Source of the DNA: Nocardia vinacea NBRC 16497
GTDB taxonomy: Bacteria; Actinomycetota; Actinomycetes; Mycobacteriales; Mycobacteriaceae
NCBI RefSeq assembly: GCF_000308835.1
Contig: NZ_BAGN01000100.1
Location: 1-46,306 of the forward strand
Reading direction: 5' to 3'
DNA length: 46,306 nt
Below are positions 26,862 to 34,609 of the stretch, piece after piece. A model generated the notes under the pieces. That model saw only the letters and a program-made list of their open reading frames with translations. It had not been told where the DNA came from and searched no databases. The position numbers and the translations under genes are program-made. How positions within the stretch are numbered: position 1 is the stretch's first letter; the number at the start of each line of letters is the position of its first letter.

Positions 26862-28057
26862 CAGCGAACGGCCTGCTCGCCGAAATTGCCGATGTGGGCC
26901 GGGATACGCGGCGCGGCGGATACTCTCGACACGCCTTCGACCGTGCCGAACTGGAATTGCGGGACTGGTTCATCGAGCAGGCGGCCCGCCGCAGTCTGGA
27001 TGTGACGACCGACCGCAACGGGAACATCTGGGCGTGGTGGGGGAGGCCCGGTTCCGGTGCGGTGGTCACTGGGAGTCATCTGGACTCGGTGCCCGGCGGC
27101 GGCGCGTTCGACGGCCCGCTCGGGGTGACGAGCGCCCTCGCTGCCGTGGATCTCCTGCGCGCCAAGGGCTTCACTCCCGCGAAGCCGCTTGCGCTATTGG
27201 TGTTCGCGGAGGAGGAGGGCGGACGCTTCGGTGTGCCGTGCCTGGGGTCCAGACTGCTCACCGGTGCCATCGACGCCGACCGCGCCCGCGGACTGCGGGA
27301 CGCCGCCGGGATCACCTTCGCCGAGGCCGCGGCCAGCGCGGGGCAGGACCCGGATCGATTCGGCGCAGATCCCGAGGCGCTCGCCGGCATCGGCTGCTTC
27401 GTCGAATTGCATGTCGAACAGGGACGCGGGCTGATCGACCTGGACAGCGCGGTCGCCACCGGTAGCAGCATCATCGCGCACGGCCGCTACCGGTTCTCCT
27501 TCACCGGACAGGGCAATCACGCGGGCGCGACCCGCATGCCCGATCGCCACGATCCGATGCTGCCCGCGGCCGCTGTGATCGCGGCTGCCCGCCGGGTTGC
27601 CGCGGCTACCGACGATGCCAGGGCCACCGTAGGCAAGCTGATACCCACACCGGGCGGCACGAACGTCATCGCCTCGACGGTAGATCTGTGGCTGGATGCG
27701 CGCGTCGCCGGAGACGGACGCACCGCCGCATTGGTCGAGGATATCGCCGGGTTCGCACGCGAGGCCGCGGCCGCCGAGGGCTGCGAGGTCACCGTGACCG
27801 AGGAATCCTATTCGGACGATGTCATTTTCGACGAGACGCTGCGGGGCCGAATGGACGCGGTACTCGGCGATGTGCCCGCCCTGCCGACCGGCGCGGGGCA
27901 CGACGCTGGCATTCTGGCGGCCCACGTGCCGTCCGGCATGCTCTATGTCCGCAATCCGACCGGTATCAGCCATGCGCCGCAGGAGTATTCGGAACCCGCG
28001 GACGTGGACTTCGGTGCCGAGAGCCTGGCTCGCGTGCTCGAGGACTTGGCGAAATGA
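26858..28057 (+). CDS. M20-family amidohydrolase (allantoate amidohydrolase/carbamoylase type), likely N-formylglutamate deformylase
   Basis: A 399-residue zinc-dependent amidase of the AllC/HyuC group. Metal and active-site motifs in order: [51 protein letters not shown] and GAGHDAG. Relatives hydrolyse allantoate, N-carbamoyl amino acids or similar amides. It starts at GTG 26858 within the hutU stop (GTGA), so it is coupled to hutU. Its place in a complete hut cluster with hutF but no hutG, the N-formylglutamate deformylase, suggests that it performs that last step (N-formylglutamate to glutamate and formate). The enzyme class is clear; this specific substrate is inference. No allantoin genes are nearby. 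Confidence 0.88.
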   Translation: MTANGLLAEIADVGRDTRRGGYSRHAFDRAELELRDWFIEQAARRSLDVTTDRNGNIWAWWGRPGSGAVVTGSHLDSVPGGGAFDGPLGVTSALAAVDLLRAKGFTPAKPLALLVFAEEEGGRFGVPCLGSRLLTGAIDADRARGLRDAAGITFAEAAASAGQDPDRFGADPEALAGIGCFVELHVEQGRGLIDLDSAVATGSSIIAHGRYRFSFTGQGNHAGATRMPDRHDPMLPAAAVIAAARRVAAATDDARATVGKLIPTPGGTNVIASTVDLWLDARVAGDGRTAALVEDIAGFAREAAAAEGCEVTVTEESYSDDVIFDETLRGRMDAVLGDVPALPTGAGHDAGILAAHVPSGMLYVRNPTGISHAPQEYSEPADVDFGAESLARVLEDLAK

Positions 28058-28134
28058 GCGCGGACCACTGGGCGCGGGTTCAGATGTCGGATCGGCGTGA
28101 CCGGAATCCGATGTGCGGGAGGTCGGCCGAATGA
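28054..28134 (+). CDS. Possible 26-residue bridging peptide between the M20 gene and hutF
   Basis: The frame starts at ATG 28054, which overlaps the M20 stop as ATGA, and ends at TGA 28132-28134, which overlaps the hutF start as ATGA. The product (begins [16 protein letters not shown], ends CGRSAE) matches nothing I know. A GAGGA lies about 10 bases upstream inside the M20 gene. It may only serve to carry ribosomes to hutF, or be incidental in a stop-poor sequence. Confidence 0.3.
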   Translation: MSADHWARVQMSDRRDRNPMCGRSAE

Positions 28135-29435
28135 GCGTCTATTGGGCCGAATATGCTTGGCTGCCGGACGGATTGGCCGAACGGGTGACGATCGATGTCG
28201 CCGGATCGACGATCCGCTCGGTGGCCCGGGGAACCGAGCCGAATGGAAATGTGTTGCACGGCTTGACCGTTCCCGGCTTCGCGAATGCGCACTCACACGC
28301 TTTCCATCGCGCCTTGCGCGGGCGTACCCACCATGGCCGGGGCTCGTTCTGGACGTGGCGGGAACGAATGTACGCGGTCGCAGATCGACTGGATCCCGAC
28401 TCCTACTACCGGCTCGCACGCGGGGTCTACGCGGAGATGGTGCTCGCCGGATATACCAGCGTCGGCGAATTCCACTATCTGCATCACGCGCCCGGCGGCG
28501 TGGCCTATACCGATCCGAATGCGATGAGCGCGGCCCTGGCCGCGGCGGCACAGGACGCCGGAATACGGCTCACCCTGCTCGATACCTGCTATCTCAGTGG
28601 CGGATTCGGTCAGCAGCCGGATGAACACCAGCGTCGCTTCAGTGACGGTGACGCGGCGGCCTGGGCCGAGCGTTCCGCCGCGTTCAAGCCGGAATCTGAG
28701 CTGGTGCGCACCGGTGTGGCCGCACATTCGGTGCGCGCGGTGCCCCCGCGAGCACTGGCCGTGGTCGCCCAACAGGCCGACGGCCGGCCGGTGCACGTCC
28801 ACCTCTCCGAACAACCCGCCGAGAATCTTGATTGCCTTGCTGCACACGGGCTTACGCCGACCGCGCTGTTGGCGGACAACGGGTTGCTCGGGCCGGATAC
28901 GGTGGCCGTGCATGCCACGCATATGAGCACTGCCGATATCCAGATGCTGGCCGACGCAAGGTCGCGGGCATGCTTCTGCCCGACCACCGAACGCGATCTC
29001 GGCGACGGCATCGGCCCCGCCCGCGAACTTCTCGACGCCGGAGTCCGGCTGTGCCTCGGCACCGACAGTCACGCGGTCGTCGACGGCTTCGAAGAGTGGC
29101 GTGCGCTGGAGTTGAACGAACGTCTCGCCTCCCACACCCGCGGACGATTCGATATCGCGGAGTTGTTCGGTGCGGCAACAGATCACGAATCGATCGGCTG
29201 GCCGGAAGTAGGTCGCCTCGAAGCGGGTGCGGCGGCCGATCTGGTCACCGTCGATCTCGGCTCGATCCGGACCGCGGGCGCCGAACCCGCGGCCGCATTG
29301 TTCGCCGCCTCGGCCGCCGATATCCGCGAGGTGCTGATCGCCGGTCGGCAGGTGGTCACCGAAGGTCGCCATATATCGGTGGAAAGTCCCGAAATTATTC
29401 TGCGAGAGGAGATTCGGGCTTTGTACGCACCGTGA
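28131..29435 (+). CDS. hutF: Formimidoylglutamate deiminase
   Basis: Amidohydrolase-superfamily enzyme converting N-formimino-L-glutamate to N-formyl-L-glutamate and ammonia; it marks the five-step histidine pathway. At 434 residues from ATG 28131 (GGGAGG eight bases upstream) it has the expected size. Zinc-ligand motifs: FANAHSHAFHRALRGRTH, VHVHLSEQPAENLDC, AVHATHMS and LCLGTDSHAVVDGFEEWRAL. The N-terminal YWAEYAWLPDGLAERV is typical of HutF. It depends on a downstream deformylase, here most likely the upstream M20 protein. Confidence 0.95.
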   Translation: MSVYWAEYAWLPDGLAERVTIDVAGSTIRSVARGTEPNGNVLHGLTVPGFANAHSHAFHRALRGRTHHGRGSFWTWRERMYAVADRLDPDSYYRLARGVYAEMVLAGYTSVGEFHYLHHAPGGVAYTDPNAMSAALAAAAQDAGIRLTLLDTCYLSGGFGQQPDEHQRRFSDGDAAAWAERSAAFKPESELVRTGVAAHSVRAVPPRALAVVAQQADGRPVHVHLSEQPAENLDCLAAHGLTPTALLADNGLLGPDTVAVHATHMSTADIQMLADARSRACFCPTTERDLGDGIGPARELLDAGVRLCLGTDSHAVVDGFEEWRALELNERLASHTRGRFDIAELFGAATDHESIGWPEVGRLEAGAAADLVTVDLGSIRTAGAEPAAALFAASAADIREVLIAGRQVVTEGRHISVESPEIILREEIRALYAP

Positions 29436-29484
29436 TCGCTCGCGGAAAAGAAAAGACAGAATCTCCACCGACAGAAAGGGTGCC

Positions 29485-30654
29485 GTGTCGACCCTCATCA
29501 CTGGAATCGGCGAGCTGACCACCAACGCTCCGGACGGCCCGCTGCACGATGCCGCAGTGGTGCTGGAGGGTGCACGCTTCGCCTGGATCGGCCCGGCGAG
29601 GTCCGCACCCGCCGCCGATGATCAGATCGATATCGGCGGCCGCGCGGCGTTGCCCGGGTGGGTCGACAGCCACACCCACCTGGTCTTCGCCGGTGATCGC
29701 ACCGCCGAATTCGAGGCCAGAATGGCCGGTCAGCCCTACCGTGCCGGTGGTATCGCAACGACGGTCGCCGCCACCAGAAGCGCCTCGGACGAACAGCTTT
29801 CGACCAACCTGCGCCGCCACGTCACCGAGGCCTACCGCCAGGGTACGACCTGCCTGGAGACCAAGACCGGATACGGCCTCAGCGTGCCCGACGAGGCACG
29901 CTCGGCCCGCATCGCCGCCGCCATCGCCGACGAGGTGACCTACCTCGGCGCACACCTGGTGCCGCCCGGTGCCGATGCCGAAACCTACGTGGACCTGGTC
30001 TGCGGCGATATGCTCGACGCGGTCGCACCGCATGTGCGCTGGGCCGACGTCTTCTGCGAGACAGGCGCTTTCGACGAGGATCAGTCCGATCGCGTACTGC
30101 GCGCCGCGGCTGCACGCGGACTCGGTCTGCGCGTCCACGGCAACCAGTTGGGCACCGGCCCCGGCGTACAACTGGCCGTCCGGCACGGCGCGGCCAGCGT
30201 GGATCACTGCACCTACCTCACCGACGCCGATGTCGAGGCCCTCGCCGCCTCGGACACCGTCGCCACTGTCCTACCCGCATGTGACCTGTCCACCCGCCAA
30301 CCCCTCGCTCCCGCCCGCGCACTGCTCGACGCGGGTGCGACCGTCGCACTGGCCACCAATGCCAATCCGGGCAGTTCCTACACCACATCCATGGCCTATT
30401 GCGTCGCGACGGCCGTACTCCAGATGGGCCTCTCGATCGCCGAAGCGGTGTACGCGGCCACCGCAGCGGGCGCGAAAGCATTGCGCCGCAACGATGTCGG
30501 GGTCATCGAAGTCGGTGCCCGAGCCGATCTGCAGGTGCTCGACGCCCCCTCGGTCACCCATATCGCGTACCGTCCGGGCGTCCCACTGACGCTGGCCGTC
30601 TGGCGCTCGGGGCAACGCATACCGGCCGCCGAATGGTCCAGCGCCACAGGATGA
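29485..30654 (+). CDS. hutI: Imidazolonepropionase
   Basis: Third pathway enzyme: 4-imidazolone-5-propionate to N-formimino-L-glutamate. A 389-residue metal-dependent amidohydrolase. Motifs: LPGWVDSHTHLVFAGDRTAEFE with the first metal ligands, KTGYGLS, LRVHGNQLGTGPGVQLA, VDHCTYLTDADV, and ATNANPGSSYTTSM carrying the late ligand region. The start is GTG at 29485 with GAAAGGG upstream. It is the last hut gene and converges on the TetR gene 22 bp away. Gene order hutH-hutU-M20-hutF-hutI is complete for conversion of histidine to glutamate if the M20 enzyme replaces hutG. Confidence 0.96.
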   Translation: MSTLITGIGELTTNAPDGPLHDAAVVLEGARFAWIGPARSAPAADDQIDIGGRAALPGWVDSHTHLVFAGDRTAEFEARMAGQPYRAGGIATTVAATRSASDEQLSTNLRRHVTEAYRQGTTCLETKTGYGLSVPDEARSARIAAAIADEVTYLGAHLVPPGADAETYVDLVCGDMLDAVAPHVRWADVFCETGAFDEDQSDRVLRAAAARGLGLRVHGNQLGTGPGVQLAVRHGAASVDHCTYLTDADVEALAASDTVATVLPACDLSTRQPLAPARALLDAGATVALATNANPGSSYTTSMAYCVATAVLQMGLSIAEAVYAATAAGAKALRRNDVGVIEVGARADLQVLDAPSVTHIAYRPGVPLTLAVWRSGQRIPAAEWSSATG

Positions 30655-30676
30655 TCGAGTGTGGTGCTGTGCGGGC

Positions 30677-31327
30677 CTATGAGTTTTCGAGCGAGCGTAG
30701 CGCGGCATCCACGAGAGTCGTTGCGGCGCGGGCACATACCTCGACGGCCGCACCCGGCTCGAGGCCGCGCACATCGATCAGCACGATGAACGCCTCCCAA
30801 CCCACCACGAGCGCGATACTGGACACGAGATCGTCGAACTGCCGCTGGGGCATGCGATCACGCAATGGTTCGAGCGCCCATTCGATCCAACGCACCCGAC
30901 GATGCCCATGTCGTGGTGCATCCTCCGCGGGTGGGTCGACGGTGAGCTTCACCAGCCGCCGCCCCATCGGTAGCAGCTCGGTGATCTCCGCACCCATCGC
31001 GCGCACCAGTTCGGCGATGCGCACGCGCGGGTCCGCGGAATGGATATTCGTCAGCGCCTCATCGGTATTCGCGCTGAGCAGGCCGATGGTGGCGTCGAGC
31101 ATCAACTGGTCGAGAGTGGGGAAATGCAGGTAGACGGTGCGTCTGGACACGTCCGCAGCGGCGGCGATGTCGTTGACCGAGGGTTCGATGCCGCGGTTCA
31201 GCAGTGTCATGGAGGCGTCGACGATGGCCTTGCGGGTGCGTCGGCGCTGGGCGACGCGGCCCGAAGTGAGCTGGGCGGTCTCCTCGACCTGGGTGGTCTC
31301 GCTGACCCGGGCACGGTGCTCGGTCAT
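30677..31327 (-). CDS. TetR-family transcriptional regulator
   Basis: A 216-residue TetR-type regulator from ATG 31327. The helix-turn-helix is at about 28-75: RRTRKAIVDASMTLLNRG, then VNDIAAAADVSRRTVYLHFP, with TLDQLMLDAT following. The C-terminal ligand domain is diverse and gives no hint of effector. GGAGG lies 11 bases before the start. It is divergent from a hemerythrin-domain gene; the region between has a 40-bp imperfect dyad that could be the shared operator. Autorepression and control of the hemerythrin gene are inferred from layout. Confidence 0.9.
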   Translation of the reverse strand: MTEHRARVSETTQVEETAQLTSGRVAQRRRTRKAIVDASMTLLNRGIEPSVNDIAAAADVSRRTVYLHFPTLDQLMLDATIGLLSANTDEALTNIHSADPRVRIAELVRAMGAEITELLPMGRRLVKLTVDPPAEDAPRHGHRRVRWIEWALEPLRDRMPQRQFDDLVSSIALVVGWEAFIVLIDVRGLEPGAAVEVCARAATTLVDAALRSLENS

Positions 31328-31379
31328 TCGCTGCGTGTCCTCCGAGTGACATCTTGACAGTGTTAGCTCGGCCAAAACT

Positions 31380-31419
31380 ATACTAAGTTGCACTTATTGC
31401 ACAGGAGTGCATTTAGTAT
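31380..31419. promoter_or_regulatory. Imperfect 40-bp dyad between TetR and hemerythrin genes
   Basis: ATACTAA (31380-31386) pairs with TTAGTAT (31413-31419), and inner TGCAC (31389-31393) with GTGCA (31407-31411). The region is AT-rich against its surroundings, as expected for a divergent promoter with a TetR operator. Confidence 0.5.
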
Positions 31420-31432
31420 CGGGAGGAACTAA

Positions 31433-31477
31433 ATGGCTATCGGGGATCTTCTGTCTGCGCTGGAGCAGGTGTTATGA
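31433..31477 (+). CDS. Possible 14-residue leader peptide before the hemerythrin gene
   Basis: ATG 31433 follows GGGAGG by six bases and opens MAIGDLLSALEQVL. Its TGA overlaps the ATG of the next gene at 31474 as ATGA. The best ribosome site in this region serves this frame rather than the hemerythrin gene. The product is amphipathic and otherwise unrecognised. Confidence 0.45.
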   Translation: MAIGDLLSALEQVL

Positions 31478-32163
31478 GTCGCCGGGCGGCCGAGTCGCCA
31501 GGTTGTGATACCCACGACATGGTGCTGGTGCACCGGGTGTTCCGACGCGAATTCCGTTTGCTGGCAGACATTGTCGAGGCGACCTCGCCCATGGACGCCG
31601 AACAGGTAGCGCGGGTGAGCGCACATGCGCGCGAGATGCTTGCCGCACTGCATCATCACCACAGCAATGAGGACGAGCTGGTTTGGCCGAAACTGCGTTG
31701 GGCGGAACTGGATTCGACGCTGGTCGATCTCATGCAGACCCAGCACGAAGAGGTCGATGCGCTCATGCGCCGCGTCGATTCCGAACTGTCCGAGTGGGAA
31801 CATCAGGGCGGTGCGGAAACGGCGGATCTGCTGGTCGAGGGGCTACGCCGACTACATGAGGCGCTCACCGAACATCTTCGCCTGGAGGAAGATTCGGTAC
31901 TGCCGATGGTGGCCGAGACCTTGACCGAGTCGGAGTGGGCCGAACTCGGCAAGCGCGGTTTGGCATCGTTTTCGAAGGGGCGGGCGCTGGTATTCCTCGG
32001 TCGTATCGCCGAGGAGGCCGATGAGCGCGAGTGGTCGGAATTCGCCGGGCATCTCCCGGCTCCCGTCCGGCTGCTGTATCGAGTATTCGGCCGTCGTGGC
32101 TATGCCAGGGAGACCGCACTGCTGCGCCGCGATCTGCGCTCGGTCGGAAAGGTTGTGAAATAA
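31474..32163 (+). CDS. Hemerythrin (HHE) domain protein
   Basis: A 229-residue protein with a four-helix hemerythrin-like domain in the first 150 residues that would bind a di-iron centre. Ligand candidates are His20 in VLVHRVFRREF, the cluster HHHHSNEDELVWP (60-72) with a Glu, His91-Glu92 in TQHEEVD, and His134 plus Glu138/139 in LTEHLRLEED. HHE proteins in actinobacteria are linked to oxygen, nitric oxide or redox sensing. The C-terminal part (RLLYRVFGRRGYARETALLR) is helical and basic. It starts at ATG 31474, overlapping the stop of a 14-codon leader frame, and is divergent from TetR. Confidence 0.9.
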   Translation: MSRRAAESPGCDTHDMVLVHRVFRREFRLLADIVEATSPMDAEQVARVSAHAREMLAALHHHHSNEDELVWPKLRWAELDSTLVDLMQTQHEEVDALMRRVDSELSEWEHQGGAETADLLVEGLRRLHEALTEHLRLEEDSVLPMVAETLTESEWAELGKRGLASFSKGRALVFLGRIAEEADEREWSEFAGHLPAPVRLLYRVFGRRGYARETALLRRDLRSVGKVVK

Positions 32164-32169
32164 GGGAAC

Positions 32170-33252
32170 TCAGCGCGCCGGGAAACGGATGATCCGATCA
32201 TCACCGGCACGGACGTCACCGCGGCCGTCCGTATTGGAGGTGGTCAGCCACAGTGCGCCGTCGGGGGCTATCGTCACCGTGCGCAGGCGGCCCAGGTCGG
32301 GCAACTGGGTCTGTGGTGTGCCCAGCGTGCCGTCGTGCAGTGGAACCGTCCACAGTCGTTCGCCGCGCAGCGCCGCGACGTAGAGGGTGTCTCCGGAGAT
32401 GGCAATACCGGACGGCGATGCCTCCGAAGGTCTCCAAATGACCTGGGGGTCGGTGAATCCCCGATCGGTGCCGCCTTTACCTTCGACGATCGGCCAGCCG
32501 TAGTTGCGGCCCGGCTCGATCAGATTGACCTCGTCGAAGGCGTTCTGGCCGAACTCCGCGGCGAAGAATCTGCCTGCCCGATCCCAAGCCAGACCTTGCA
32601 CATTGCGGTGTCCCAGGCTGTAAACCGGCGAACCGGACGTTGGATTGCCCGGTGCCGGAGCGCCATCGGGTGTCAGCCGCAGGATCTTGCCGTTGGGGCT
32701 CGCCGGATCCTGAGATCTGGCGCCCTGCCCCGCATCGCCGGTTCCGACATACAACATGCCGTCGGGTCCGAACGCGATCCGGCCGCCATTGTGGTTGCCG
32801 GCCTTGGCGATACCGGCGAAGATGACCTCCGGTTGCCCGTCGAGCCGGAACCGCACGATCCGATTGTCGTCGGCAGCGGTGAAATACGCATAGACATACC
32901 GTGTTTCGGCATAGTCCGCCGCCACCGCGAGCCCGAGCAGACCGCCCTCGCCGCGCGCCACCACACCCGGAACCTCGTACACCTGCTCGGGCTCGCGTCC
33001 AGGCACCACCCGCAGAATTCGGCCGGTATCTCGCTCTGCGACCAAGGCGCCACCATCAGGCAGAAAGGCCAGGCCCCACGGCACATCGATACCGTGCACG
33101 ACTTCCTCCCCCGCAGCCAGATCCGGCACCCCCGATGACGTGCTGGGCGCGGTGCTCGTGACAATGCCCGGCCCGGCGCCGGAATCGTTGCCGCATCCGG
33201 CCACCGCGCCGATCATCAGCACGGCGATCGCGAGCCCGATGAATCTCCGCAT
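32170..33252 (-). CDS. PQQ-type glucose/sorbosone dehydrogenase-like lipoprotein
   Basis: A 360-residue exported beta-propeller. The start MRRFIGLAIAVLMIGAVAGC is a lipoprotein signal with lipobox AVAGC (Cys20). The propeller carries the soluble-glucose-dehydrogenase pattern: VPWGLAFLPDGGALVAERDT, GLLGLAVAADYAETRYVY, RIAFGPDGMLYVGTGDAG, GHRNVQGLAWD, and FAAEFGQNAFDEVNLIEPG. Members oxidise sugars with PQQ, but many actinobacterial ones have unknown substrates and no PQQ synthesis genes are visible here. The stop lies 6 bp from the converging hemerythrin gene. Confidence 0.9.
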   Translation of the reverse strand: MRRFIGLAIAVLMIGAVAGCGNDSGAGPGIVTSTAPSTSSGVPDLAAGEEVVHGIDVPWGLAFLPDGGALVAERDTGRILRVVPGREPEQVYEVPGVVARGEGGLLGLAVAADYAETRYVYAYFTAADDNRIVRFRLDGQPEVIFAGIAKAGNHNGGRIAFGPDGMLYVGTGDAGQGARSQDPASPNGKILRLTPDGAPAPGNPTSGSPVYSLGHRNVQGLAWDRAGRFFAAEFGQNAFDEVNLIEPGRNYGWPIVEGKGGTDRGFTDPQVIWRPSEASPSGIAISGDTLYVAALRGERLWTVPLHDGTLGTPQTQLPDLGRLRTVTIAPDGALWLTTSNTDGRGDVRAGDDRIIRFPAR

Positions 33253-33379
33253 GCATATCCCTCCGACTGATCATTCGGCGGTGCTGTCTCGATCGTGCCC
33301 GCTTACCTGCCGGTCCGCCATCCGCCGCACCGTCAGCGGCTACTGTCGAGGGCGGGATCCACCATGGGAGGGAAGGTCG

Positions 33380-34135
33380 ATGCAGATCGCCATCGTCGTC
33401 TATCCGGGTATGACCGCGCTCGATGTGATCGGGCCGTACGAGGTGCTGCGGATGCTGCCGGGTGCGCGGCTGCGCTTCGTCTGGCACGAGCCGGGGCCGA
33501 TCACCACCGACAGCGGTGTGCTGCTGCTCGGCGCGACGCACTCCCTCGATGAGACGCCTTCTCCCGATATCGTGCTCATCGGCGGCTCTGGTCCCGCGAC
33601 CGCGGCCACGGCGGCCGACGAAAAGCTGCTCGCCTGGCTGCGTCAGGTGCACGAGACCTCGACCTGGACCACCTCGGTGTGCACCGGATCGGTGATCCTC
33701 GCCGCCGCCGGGATTCTGCAGGGCAAGCCCGCGACATCGCATTGGGCCGGTTTGCCGATGTTGAAGGCGCTCGGCGCCGAACCACGCGCCGAGGAACGAA
33801 TCGTGCGCGACGGCAAGATCGTCACCGCCGCGGGCGTATCCGCTGGAATCGACCTCGGGCTGTGGCTGGCCGGTGAGATCGCGGGCAAGGACCAAGCCGA
33901 GGCAATCCAGCTGATGATCGAGTACGATCCGCAGCCGCCCTTCGACAGCGGCCATATGAGCAAGGCGAGTTCGGCGACGCGGCGCAAGGTGATCGGCCTG
34001 GTAGGTCGGGAGGGTGTCGATCTGCTCACTGCTGATCCGCGTGCCGTTGTGCGGGAGGCGAGCGCCATCGCGAAGCTGTCCTGGGCAGCGACCATCGAGC
34101 GAGCCCGCGCGCGTCGACGGTTCGGAAAGCGTTAG
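33380..34135 (+). CDS. DJ-1/PfpI family protein
   Basis: A 251-residue class I glutamine amidotransferase-like fold. From ATG 33380 (GGGAGGGAAGG upstream) it reads MQIAIVVYPGMTALDVIGPY, with DIVLIGGSGPATA, and the nucleophile-elbow cysteine in TSVCTGSVILAAAGILQG followed by ATSHWAGLPML. This is the subgroup that includes isonitrile hydratases and the N-terminal domain of GlxA-type regulators; no DNA-binding domain follows here. A C-terminal extension of about 60 residues is rich in basic residues. The frame is open upstream to 33140, but that part crosses the promoter of the divergent lipoprotein gene. The stop overlaps the stop of the converging DUF1304 gene by 4 bases. Confidence 0.88.
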   Translation: MQIAIVVYPGMTALDVIGPYEVLRMLPGARLRFVWHEPGPITTDSGVLLLGATHSLDETPSPDIVLIGGSGPATAATAADEKLLAWLRQVHETSTWTTSVCTGSVILAAAGILQGKPATSHWAGLPMLKALGAEPRAEERIVRDGKIVTAAGVSAGIDLGLWLAGEIAGKDQAEAIQLMIEYDPQPPFDSGHMSKASSATRRKVIGLVGREGVDLLTADPRAVVREASAIAKLSWAATIERARARRRFGKR

Positions 34136-34500
34136 TTGCTGCCCGCGATCAGCACGGCGACCAGGGCGATCGCTCCGGGCAGCGCTTGGACGAACAGGAT
34201 CCGACGGTTCGCGGTCGCCGCACCGTAGATCCCGGCGACGACAACGCATGCGGTGAAGAAGATCATCGCGGCGAATCCGACCGGGTCCGAGGCGATGATG
34301 CCCCAGATCAGACCGGCCGCCAGGAAGCCGTTGTAGAGGCCCTGGTTGGCGGCCAGAACCTTGGTCTGCTCGGCGAATTCGGCGGTGCTGCCGAAGGACG
34401 CGCGCACCCGCGGCGTGGTCCACAGGAACATCTCCATGACCAGGATGTAGATGTGCAGCAACGCCACCAGGCCGACCAGCACCTCGGCTACTACGCGCAT
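34132..34500 (-). CDS. DUF1304 family small membrane protein
   Basis: A 122-residue protein with four hydrophobic helices. The start VAEVLVGLVALLHIYILVME, then MFLWTTPRVRASFG, and NQGLYNGFLAAGLIWG are the DUF1304 signature. The family function is unknown. GAAGGGAT precedes ATG 34500. It converges on the DJ-1 gene with 4-base overlap of the 3' ends. Confidence 0.9.
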   Translation of the reverse strand: MRVVAEVLVGLVALLHIYILVMEMFLWTTPRVRASFGSTAEFAEQTKVLAANQGLYNGFLAAGLIWGIIASDPVGFAAMIFFTACVVVAGIYGAATANRRILFVQALPGAIALVAVLIAGSN

Positions 34501-34609
34501 TCGATGATCCCTTCACACAGATACGGCTCGTTGTCGAACCGGTGATCGTCCACAGAATGGACGATCGGCGCCGAGTGCGTCGGAAGGCGCGCCCGACGAA
34601 GTTCGCGCG

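Noticed and set aside
26858..28057. Allantoin degradation gene (allC)
   Set aside because: Family match is real, but the gene is coupled inside a hut cluster and no other purine degradation genes are present.
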